NCBI RefSeq assembly: GCF_024519315.1
Contig: NZ_JANIIC010000020.1
Coordinates: 62,001 to 126,000 of the forward strand
Source of the DNA: Streptomyces malaysiensis subsp. samsunensis
GTDB lineage: Bacteria; Actinomycetota; Actinomycetes; Streptomycetales; Streptomycetaceae
Direction of reading: 5' to 3'
Length of the DNA: 64,000 nucleotides
How positions within the stretch are numbered: position 1 is the first letter of the stretch; each line of letters begins with the position of its first letter. Under the pieces are notes generated by a model. The model had not been told where the DNA came from, did no database searches, and saw only the letters and a program-made list of their open reading frames with translations. This document shows, in pieces, positions 15,584 to 23,800 of the stretch. A program made the translations under genes and the position numbers.

Positions 15584-15894
15584 GCGTCCCCCTTCCAGCA
15601 TCTTGAACATCACAAGCGCACTACAGAGTGTCAGAAATGGGGACCAGTGGCGATACATCCTGGGCTGGTCGAGGACCTGACCGCGGCGAGGGCGGGCCGG
15701 CGCGCCGCCAACCGGCGAGGCACGCCGCCCGTTTCAGAGGGCGCTCATGGCGGTCGAAATCGGTTCTGAAAGGCGCGATGCCCGGACAGCTCCCCAGCTG
15801 TCCGGGCATTCGTGCCGTCCGCCGCACCCCCGTCCCCACGGGGTTTAATGGCCGGAAGTCCCCGGCCCGGGCCGCTCTCCCGGGCCCGGAGCGC
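15584..15894. other. 311-bp gap
   Basis: It holds the upstream region of the orphan gene and the terminator at 15778-15809. No further gene is supported. Confidence 0.5.
15778..15809 (-). terminator. Hairpin downstream of small membrane gene
   Basis: A 14-bp perfect stem (15778-15791 with 15796-15809) and CCCC loop. It lies about 85 bp beyond the stop of the small membrane protein gene on the minus strand. Confidence 0.75.
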
Positions 15895-16113
15895 TTAGCG
15901 CCCCAGCATTCCCGCCACGGACGACGCCTGTGTGACGACGGCATCCCAGCCGCCGAAGGTGACGGTCAGGAGGATGGCCATCGGCAGCACCATCGCCGCC
16001 GCGACCAGAGGATGGCGGGTGCCGGTCTGCGGACCGCCGAACGCGTCGAGCGCCGCGTCCACGGACCCGCGACGACGTGTCCGGATGATCGTGCGTCCAG
16101 CCGTGTCCGCCAT
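15895..16113 (-). CDS. Small membrane protein
   Basis: The 72-residue protein has a basic N-terminus (TIIRTRRRGSVD) and one hydrophobic segment at about 34-55 (HPLVAAAMVLPMAILLTVTF). I recognise no family. The downstream hairpin at 15778 supports it as a transcription unit of its own. Confidence 0.55.
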   Translation of the reverse strand: MADTAGRTIIRTRRRGSVDAALDAFGGPQTGTRHPLVAAAMVLPMAILLTVTFGGWDAVVTQASSVAGMLGR

Positions 16114-16403
16114 CGTCCCTCCTCCGTCACATCTGGGGGCGGCGAGCGTCTGACCTCGGGGGACGAGTGCTGCGCCCGCCGCTTGACGACTACATTAGGC
16201 GCGCAACCCGGTGCTCGGCGTCATGCCTTCGTATCGATTGCCGGGCCTCCCGGAGGATGACCCCGGGAGGCGTGGACTACTCCTCTGGGTGGAGATGCGC
16301 CCTCATGCCTTGGGGTCTTCCCGGAGGGGTCCGGGGAAGAGATCCTTCCGGAGCCCCTCCGGAGCCCATGGAGTGTGCCCCTCCGAACGTGTGTCAGCCC
16401 TGC

Positions 16404-16640
16404 TCACTCGCCCTCCCCCTGCTCGCCGCGCGGCACCGGCTGCTCCACCAGTGCCAGAACCCGATTGGCCATGAAGCGGGCCGTCCGCACCACGGACCCA
16501 TTACGGGTGACTTCGCTCACTTCCACGACCCCCCGCCGGACCGCGGTCTCGACCCTCCGGCCCGCTCTGCTGGCCACCACTTCATACGTCCGCGTCGTGT
16601 CCCCCGCGTCCACGACTATCTCCACACGATCACCCTTCAC
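16404..16640 (-). CDS. Small basic beta-rich protein of unknown function
   Basis: The 78-residue product begins at GTG 16640, about 10 bases after AAGGGGG on the minus strand. It reads VKGDRVEIVVDAGDTTRTYE and looks like a compact beta-sheet domain with a basic middle (ASRAGRRVETAVRRG). A longer reading back to ATG 16751 is open but lacks a ribosome-binding site. No function can be assigned. Confidence 0.6.
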   Translation of the reverse strand: MKGDRVEIVVDAGDTTRTYEVVASRAGRRVETAVRRGVVEVSEVTRNGSVVRTARFMANRVLALVEQPVPRGEQGEGE

Positions 16641-16912
16641 GGTCTCAATCCCCCTTTGGAGACGGCCTTTTGAGATCACGCAGCGCGGACCGGAGCGACG
16701 GATTGCCACGATTCCGGCCCACTTCTCCAGGATCTCAGGCACCACTGACAATCCATCGCCCGACGCATGCGCGGCCTCTCAGCGCGCGGCGCCGTCAATC
16801 CGTAAGCTGTGCACGTCAGACGGAGGGCAACGGGCAACAGCGGCGATCCGACGGCTGATCGGCGGCAAACGGCAAGCAGACGGCAGCGGATGGGGCTCCC
16901 CACCAGGGGTTA

Positions 16913-17074
16913 GGGCCTGTCCGGAGTGGTGATCTGGATCAGGGAGCGGGGCGTGGTGCGTGCGATCGCAAGGCGCCGGAAGACCCTCGTAGCGGAGCTA
17001 CCAGGGCATTTCGGCAACGCCGCGAGCGTGCGTGCCACGCCCCGCGAGCCCAGATCACCACTCCGGACAGGCCC
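16913..17074. mobile_element. MITE-like element with 25-bp perfect terminal inverted repeats
   Basis: The ends 16913-16937 and 17050-17074 are exact reverse complements beginning GGGCCTGTCCGGAG. The 162-bp element contains no gene; inner parts (GGGGCGTGG near 16947 and CCACGCCCC near 17033) extend the pairing imperfectly. The flanking trinucleotides are TTA and TGA, both TNA. It ends 39 bp before the kinase start. The outermost bases resemble those of the element at 32816. Confidence 0.75.
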
Positions 17075-17113
17075 TGAGGGAAGGGGCCTCCCCACCGGAG
17101 GTAGGGGACGGAC

Positions 17114-18415
17114 ATGGCGATGATGCGGCTCCGGCGCGAGGACCCGCGTGTCGTCGGCTCCTTCCGCCTGCACCGGCGGCTCGGCGCGGGCGGCATGGGG
17201 GTGGTCTACCTCGGCTCCGACCGGCGCGGGCAGCGGGTGGCCCTGAAGGTGATCCGGCCCGATCTCGCCGAGGACCGGGAGTTCCGGTCGCGGTTCGCCC
17301 GGGAGGTCTCCGCGGCGCGGCGGATCCGCGGCGGCTGTACGGCCCGGCTGGTGGCCGCCGATCTGGAGGCCGACCGCCCCTGGTTCGCCACCCAGTACGT
17401 ACCGGGCCCCTCCCTCCACGACAAGGTGAACGAGGAGGGCCCGCTGCCCGCCGCCCAGGTCGCCTCGATCGGGTCGGCGCTGGCGGAGGGGCTGTTGGCG
17501 GTCCATGAGGCGGGGGTCGTCCACCGCGACCTCAAGCCCTCCAACATCCTGCTCTCCCCCAAGGGCCCGCGCATCATCGACTTCGGCATCGCCTGGGCGA
17601 CCGGGGCCAGCACCCTCACCCACGTCGGCACGGCGGTCGGCTCGCCCGGCTTCCTCGCACCCGAGCAGGTGCGGGGCGCGGCGGTCACCCCGGCGACCGA
17701 CGTCTTCGCGCTGGGCGCCACGCTCGCGTACGCCTCGACGGCGGACTCGCCGTTCGGGCACGGGAGTTCCGAGGTGATGCTGTACCGGGTGGTGCACGAG
17801 GAGCCGCAGTTGCTGGGCGTCCCCGACGCCCTGGCGCCGCTGCTCCACGCCTGTCTGGCGAAGGACCCGGAGGACCGGCCGAGCACTCTGCAACTGTCGC
17901 TGCGGCTCAAGGAGATCGCGGCGCGCGAGGCGCACGGTCATGGGACCGGCGGCGGGGGCTACGGCGCCGGCCGTCCCCCGGCGCGGCGCCCCGAGGCGTA
18001 CGCCGACCAGAACACGGAGCGGCGCCCCGGCACGACGCCCGCGCCGCGCGGCGGGTCCCCGTCCTCGCGACCGGGAGCCGCTACGGGCGGGGGCTCGGGG
18101 CGGCCCTCGGGGCGGAACACGCCCGCGCGCCCGGCACAGCGCCGGGGCGGCCCGAGGCCACCCGCGCGTACCGGGCGCCCGGCCCATCCCGTCCGCACCT
18201 CGCCGAACGGACGCCGTTCCGGCGGGCCGAACCCCCGGCTGCTGCGGCAGCGGCTGACCGTGTTCGTCGTGGTGACGCTGCTGGTGGCGCTGGGGATCGC
18301 GGCGGCGCAGGGCTGCCAGGGTCCGGCGAACGGCCTGGGCGGGCCGCCCAGACCGACGGAGTCGGTTTCGTCGGCGGCACCGGACTCGGTGGCGGCCGAG
18401 CCTGACGGCCGCTAG
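17114..18415 (+). CDS. Membrane-anchored Ser/Thr protein kinase (PknB-like)
   Basis: The 433-residue protein has an N-terminal Hanks-type kinase domain (about 15-275): glycine loop GAGGMGVV at 24-31, ATP-anchoring Lys45 in VALKV, catalytic HRDLKPSN at 137-144, DFG at 156-158 and APEQ in the activation segment. A disordered Pro/Gly/Arg-rich linker (about 280-375) leads to one membrane helix at about 382-399 and a 34-residue tail. There is no PASTA or other sensor domain, so the signal is not evident. ATG 17114 or 17120 could be the start. A MITE-like repeat occupies the upstream region where the promoter should be. Confidence 0.92.
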   Translation: MAMMRLRREDPRVVGSFRLHRRLGAGGMGVVYLGSDRRGQRVALKVIRPDLAEDREFRSRFAREVSAARRIRGGCTARLVAADLEADRPWFATQYVPGPSLHDKVNEEGPLPAAQVASIGSALAEGLLAVHEAGVVHRDLKPSNILLSPKGPRIIDFGIAWATGASTLTHVGTAVGSPGFLAPEQVRGAAVTPATDVFALGATLAYASTADSPFGHGSSEVMLYRVVHEEPQLLGVPDALAPLLHACLAKDPEDRPSTLQLSLRLKEIAAREAHGHGTGGGGYGAGRPPARRPEAYADQNTERRPGTTPAPRGGSPSSRPGAATGGGSGRPSGRNTPARPAQRRGGPRPPARTGRPAHPVRTSPNGRRSGGPNPRLLRQRLTVFVVVTLLVALGIAAAQGCQGPANGLGGPPRPTESVSSAAPDSVAAEPDGR

Positions 18416-18423
18416 TTACGGAG

Positions 18424-18655
18424 TGTCCGGCGGGGCTTGGCGCCTGCGGCGGGCCGCGCGGCGGAGCCGCATATCGGTGCTTCCCCCTCCCCGCCCCTTC
18501 CCGAAACTGGGGCTCCGCCCCAGACCCCGCTCCTCAAGCGCCGGAGGGGCTGGAAGGCGGGGCTCCACCCCAGATCCCCGGGGTCCAGGGGGCCAGACCC
18601 CCGGGGGTCCAGGGGCGAAGCCGCTGCCACTCGGCGGACGCCCCTGGCTGTCAGA
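18424..18655. repeat. Dispersed Streptomyces intergenic repeat cluster
   Basis: The gap holds sequences repeated elsewhere in the window. The block 18424-18471 recurs with few changes at 37459-37506 and inverted near 58665-58702. The 29-bp block 18491-18519 is identical to 58594-58622, and GGAGCCGCATATCG (18463) recurs at 58630. Further GC-rich inverted repeats (CCCCGGGG-type) follow to 18650. Confidence 0.7.
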
Positions 18656-19469
18656 GTCCCGGTCTGCCCGAGGTGACCGCGTAGAAGGCGACCGCCGCCG
18701 CCGCGCCCACGTTGAGGGAGTCCACGCCGTGGGCCATGGGGATCCGGACCCACTCGTCCGCGGCCATCAGCGCCTGGGTGGAGAGCCCGTCGCCCTCCGC
18801 GCCCAGCATCAGCGCGACCCGCTCCAGGCGGTGCGGGGCCGCGTCGTCGATGGTGGTGGCCTTCTCGTCGGGGGTCAGGGCGAGGATCTTGAAACCGGCG
18901 TCCCGGACCGCCTCCAGCCCGCGCGGCCAGCTCTCCAGACGGGCGTACGGCACGGAGAAGACGGCGCCCATGGAGACCTTGACCGAGCGCCGGTAGAGGG
19001 GGTCGGCGCAGTCCGGGGAGAGGAGCACGGCGTCCATGCCGAGGGCCGCCGCGCTGCGGAAGATGGCGCCGGTGTTGGTGTGGTCGTTGACGGACTCCAT
19101 GATGGCGACGCGCCGCGCGTCCCGCAGGACCGACTCCGCGTCCGGCAGCGGCTTGCGCTGCATGGAGGCGAGGGCGCCGCGGTGGACGTGGTAGCCCGTG
19201 ACGCGTTCGGCCAGTTCGGGGCTGACGGCGTAGACGGGGGCGGGCACGTCCTCGATGACGTCCCGCATCACATCGACCCACTTGGACGAGAGCAGCATCG
19301 AGCGCATCTCGTAGCCGGCCACACGGGCGCGCCGGATCACCTTCTCGCCCTCGGCGATGAACAGGCCCTCGGCCGGCTCCCGCTTGCGCCGTAGCTCCAC
19401 ATCGGTCAGACCCGTGTAGTCGCTCAGCCGCGGGTCGTCCGGATCATCGACGGTGATGAGATCAGCCAC
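18651..19469 (-). CDS. TrmH-family RNA 2'-O-methyltransferase
   Basis: The 272-residue SPOUT enzyme shows all three motifs: HTNTGAIFRSAAALG (motif 1), LMLGAEGDGLS (motif 2) and IPMAHGVDSLNVGAAAAV (motif 3), which together form the knotted SAM-binding site. The N-terminal part (1-100) with EGLFIAEGEKVIRRA is the substrate-binding extension. Members methylate rRNA or tRNA ribose; Streptomyces paralogues include thiostrepton-resistance enzymes, but this one lies in no antibiotic cluster and is probably housekeeping. Terminal Asp/Leu-rich start MADLITVDDPDD is well conserved as I recall. Confidence 0.9.
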   Translation of the reverse strand: MADLITVDDPDDPRLSDYTGLTDVELRRKREPAEGLFIAEGEKVIRRARVAGYEMRSMLLSSKWVDVMRDVIEDVPAPVYAVSPELAERVTGYHVHRGALASMQRKPLPDAESVLRDARRVAIMESVNDHTNTGAIFRSAAALGMDAVLLSPDCADPLYRRSVKVSMGAVFSVPYARLESWPRGLEAVRDAGFKILALTPDEKATTIDDAAPHRLERVALMLGAEGDGLSTQALMAADEWVRIPMAHGVDSLNVGAAAAVAFYAVTSGRPGL

Positions 19470-19539
19470 TTAAGTGATACTGCCTTGTCCTGGATGCGGT
19501 GCCAATGAGCCCGACACGAATAAGTTACCGACGGTTACG

Positions 19540-20760
19540 TCATCCGTGGTCACGGGCGGAGAGGGCGACGACATCGCCGATCACCACGACCGCCGGGGGC
19601 CGTACGCCCTCGGCCGCGACCTTCTCCGCGACGGTGGCGAGGGTCGCGTCCACCCGCCGCTGCGTCGGGGTGGTGCCCTCCTGGACCACGGCGACCGGGG
19701 TGTCGGCGGCCCGGCCGTGCGTGACGAGGGCCGCGGCGATGGCGCCGATCTTCTCGACGGCCATGAGCAGCACCAGCGTGCCGCGCAGCCTGGCCAGCGC
19801 CGCCCAGTCCACCAGGGAGCTGGGGTCGTCGGGGGCGACATGGCCGCTGACCACCGTGAACTCATGCGCGACGCCCCGGTGGGTCACCGGGATCCCGGCC
19901 GCGCCCGGGACGCTGATGGAGCTGGAGATGCCGGGGACCACGGTGCACGGGATCCCGGCCTCGGCGAGCGCCTCCGCCTCCTCCATGCCGCGCCCGAAGA
20001 CGAAGGGGTCGCCGCCCTTGAGGCGGACCACCGACTTGCCCGCCTTGGCGTGCTCGATCAACGCGTTGTTGATCGCCTCCTGCGCCATGAAGCGGCCGTA
20101 CGGGATCTTCGCCGCGTCGATCACCTCGACATGCGGCGGCAGTTCATCGAGCAGATCGCGCGGGCCGAGGCGGTCGGCCACCACCACGTCCGCCTCGGCG
20201 AGGAGGCGGCGGCCGCGCACGGTGATCAGGTCCGGATCGCCCGGCCCGCCGCCCACCAGCGCCACATGGGGGCCGCGGGTGCGGTGGCGGGGCGCGGCGA
20301 GGGTGCCGTCGCGCAGCCCCTCCACCACGGCGTCCCGGACGGCGGAGGAGCGGCGCGGGTCCTGCCCGGTGAGCACGGCCACGGTGACGCCCTCGCTGCG
20401 TCCGGTGGCCGGGGTCCAGGCGGAGGCGGCCTCGGCGTCGTCGCTGCGGACGCACCAGACGCGGCGCGCCTCGGCCTCGGCGGACGCGGCGGCGTTGGCC
20501 TCCGGGTCGTCCGTGGTGATCAGCACGTACCAAGCGCCCTCGAAGTCGCCCTCCCGGTACCGGCGGCGCTCCCAGCGCACCTCCCCCGCCTCGGCCATGG
20601 CCTCGACGGAGGCCGTGGCGGACGGCGAGATCAGCAGGATGTCCGCACCGGCCGCTATCAGCGCGGGCAGCCGGCGCTGGGCCACCTGGCCCGCCCCGAG
20701 AACGACGACCCGCCGCCCGGAAAGGCGCAGTCCGACCGGGTATGCAAAGTTTTCGGACAT
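19540..20760 (-). CDS. cysG: Uroporphyrinogen-III C-methyltransferase with siroheme-synthase-like N-terminus
   Basis: The 406-residue fusion has an N-terminal Met8p-like domain (about 1-150; NAD-binding GAGQVAQRR at 22-30) and a C-terminal SUMT domain (about 165-406) with GGGPGDPDLITVRG, LKGGDPFVFGRG and VVPGISSSISVPGAAGIPVT. SUMT methylates uroporphyrinogen III at C2 and C7 to precorrin-2, feeding cobalamin and siroheme. The N-terminal domain could oxidise precorrin-2 to sirohydrochlorin, but whether it also chelates iron or cobalt cannot be read. Start ATG 20760 (MSENFAYPVG). It lies 105 bp downstream of the bluB-cobT fusion on the same strand. Confidence 0.9.
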   Translation of the reverse strand: MSENFAYPVGLRLSGRRVVVLGAGQVAQRRLPALIAAGADILLISPSATASVEAMAEAGEVRWERRRYREGDFEGAWYVLITTDDPEANAAASAEAEARRVWCVRSDDAEAASAWTPATGRSEGVTVAVLTGQDPRRSSAVRDAVVEGLRDGTLAAPRHRTRGPHVALVGGGPGDPDLITVRGRRLLAEADVVVADRLGPRDLLDELPPHVEVIDAAKIPYGRFMAQEAINNALIEHAKAGKSVVRLKGGDPFVFGRGMEEAEALAEAGIPCTVVPGISSSISVPGAAGIPVTHRGVAHEFTVVSGHVAPDDPSSLVDWAALARLRGTLVLLMAVEKIGAIAAALVTHGRAADTPVAVVQEGTTPTQRRVDATLATVAEKVAAEGVRPPAVVVIGDVVALSARDHG

Positions 20761-20865
20761 GGCGGTGCGGCTCTCCTCGTGCGAATGCGCGGCCGCTGCG
20801 GCGCTGGAGCGGCTGATCGACTGTGGGACTGGCCCCCGCCGCCACCTTACGCGGCGGGGCACGCA

Positions 20866-23800
20866 TCAGTTCTTCTCCGTGACCCCTGCGGAGTCGAACG
20901 TGGCCACCTCGTGCATCGCCCGTGCGGCGCTCTGCACCACCGGCAGGGCGAGCAGCGCCCCGGTGCCCTCGCCGAGCCGCAGATCCAGGTCGATCAGGGG
21001 GCGCAGACCCAGCTTGTTCAGGGCCGCCACATGGCCCGGCTCGGCGCTGCGGTGGCCCGCGATGCAGGCCGCCAGCACCTCGGGGGCGATGGCCCGGGCG
21101 ACCAGCGCGGCGGCGCCCGCGCTCACTCCGTCCAGGATCACGGGCGTACGCAGCGAGGCGCCGCCCAGCAGCAGCCCGGCGATCGCGGCGTGCTCCAGGC
21201 CGCCGAACGCCGACAGCACACCGATGGGATCGGCCGGATCGGGCTGGTGCAGCTCGAGACCGCGCCGTACGACATCGATCTTGCGGGCGTGCATCTCGTC
21301 GTTGATACCGGTGCCGCGCCCGGTCACCTCGGCCGGGTCGGCGCCGGTGTAGATGGAGACCAGGGCGGCCGACACGGTGGTGTTGGCGATCCCCATCTCC
21401 CCGGTGAGCAGCGCCTTGTTACCGGCGGCCACCAGATCGCGGGCGGTCTCGATGCCCACCTCGATGCCGCGCAGCACCTCCTCGCGGGTGAGCGCGGGGC
21501 CGACGGTGAAGTCCCCGGTGCCCGCCCGCACCTTGCGCGGCAGCAGCCCGGGGGTGCTGGGCAGATCGCTCGCCACCCCCACGTCCACGACGCACACCTC
21601 GGCGCCCACCTGGCTCGCGAAGGCGTTGCAGACCGCGCCGCCGCCCAGGAAGTTGGCCACCATCTGGGCGGTGACCTCCTGCGGCCAGGCGGTGACGCCC
21701 TGGGCGTGCACCCCGTGGTCGCCCGCGAAGACCGCGACGGCCGCGGGCTCCGGGATCGGCGGCGGGCACTGCCGGGACAGCCCGCTCAGCTGGGCGGAGA
21801 TGATCTCCAGCATGCCGAGCGCACCGGACGGCTTGGTCATCCGCTTCTGCCGCTCCCACGCCTCGCCGAGCGCCTTGGCGTCCAGCGGGCGGATGCCCCG
21901 CAGGGTCTCCTGGAGCAGATTGTGCGGGTCCCCGCCGGGCAGGGTGCGGCGGCCGTACGTCTCCTCGTGGACGACCCAGGACAGCGGGCGGCGCTTGGAC
22001 CACCCGGCCTTCATCAGCTCCGGCTCCTCCGGGAACTCGTCGACGTATCCGACGCACAGATACGCCACGACCTCCAGGTGCTCGGGCAGCCCGAGCTCAC
22101 GCACCATCTCGCGCTCGTCGAAGAAGCTGACCCAGCCGACGCCGAGGCCCTCGGCGCGGGCGGCGAGCCAGAGGTTCTCCACCGCGAGCGCCGAGGAGTA
22201 CGGCGCCATCTGCGGCTGGGTGTGCCGGCCGAGGGTGTGACGGCCGCCGCGGGTGGGGTCGGCGGTGACGACGATGTTGACCGGGGTCTCGAGGATGGCC
22301 TCGATCTTCAGTTCCTTGAACTGCTTGGCCCGGCCCTTGGGGAGCGACTTGGCGTACGCGTCCCGCTGGCGCATGGCCAGGTCATGCATGGCGCGCCGGG
22401 TCTCCGCCGAGCGGATCACGACGAAGTCCCACGGCTGGGAGTGGCCCACGCTGGGCGCGGTGTGCGCGGCCTCGAGGACGCGCAGCAGCACCTCGTGCGG
22501 GATGGGGTCGGACCGGAAGCCGTTACGGATGTCCCGGCGCTCGCGCATCACACGATGGACTGCGGCGCGCTCGGCCTCGTCGTACCCGTCGGCGGGCGGG
22601 CCGAGGGGGATGGGGGCCGCCTCGGGCTCGGGCTCCGGGGCCGACTCCGGCTCCGGCTCCGGCTCCGGTGCGGATTCGGGGGCCGCTTCGGGGGTGGCGT
22701 CGGCGGCCGCGGGCTCGGGGGTTGTCTCGGGGTTGGCGTCGGCCGCTACGGGCTCGGGGGCCGACTGCGGGTCGGCGTCCGCTGCTCGGGGGTGGGTGGC
22801 CGTTTCGGGCTGGGGCACTGTTTCGGGCTCCGGCTCCGATTCGGGGGTGGCGGCCTCGGGCTCTGTGGCCGCGGGCTCGGGGGCTTCTTCCGGAGCCATG
22901 GTCTCCGGTGCGGCGGATCCGGCCTCGGGCTCGGGGTCGGCCTCGGGGTCGGCGGCTTCCGGGGCGTTGGTCTCGGGCTCGGCGGTTTCCGGCGCGTTGG
23001 CCTCGGGCTCGGCGGGTGCGGGCTCGGTGGCTTCCGGAGCGCCTGCCTCCGGGGTATCGGCCTTCGGCTCCGCGGCTTCCTGCTCGGTGGCCTGGGGCTC
23101 GGGCTCGGCGGCCTGGGGCTCGGTGGCTTCGCCTTCGGGCTGCTCCGCTTCGGGTGCGGTGGCCCCGGGGTCGGTGGGCTCGGCTGCGGTGGGCTCGGTG
23201 GGCTGGGCCGCCGCCTCTGCCTCGGGCTCGCGCTCCGCCGTGGGGTCGGTGGCTTCTGCCCCGGCCTCCGGCGCTGCCTCAGCCGCCGCTTCCGCCTCCG
23301 GTTCGGCGGGCGTCGCCTCGGCCTCGGCGGTCTCGGGTGCCTCGGCCTCGAGGGCTTCGCTCGCGGGGGCCTCGGCGTCCGGGGTGTCCGCCGCTTCGGC
23401 CTCGGGGGCCTGCTCCTGGGCCTCGGGGATCTCCGTCTCGACGGCGGTCGGCTCGGGCTCCGGCTCGGCGGCCACCTGCTCAGACGCCTCGGCGGGTGCC
23501 TCCTGTGTCACTGCCTCGGCCTCCGATGCGGCCTCCGCTTCGGACGCGGCCTCGGCCAGCGGCTCGGCGGGGGCCTCCTGCCGAGGCGCCTCCTGCTGGG
23601 GCGCCTCCTGCTGGGGCGCCTCCGCAGCGGCCTGCTCCTCGGCGGCGGACTCCTCGGGCTGAGGGGTCCCGTCGGCCACTATCGAGTGACCCGGGTCCAC
23701 GGCGGTCTGCTCCACCGTTTCGGCGGACTGCTCCGCGAGTTGCTGAACGGCCTCCTGGGCTGGGGCCTCGGCGACGGGCGCTTGCGGCTCCTCGGCCGTG

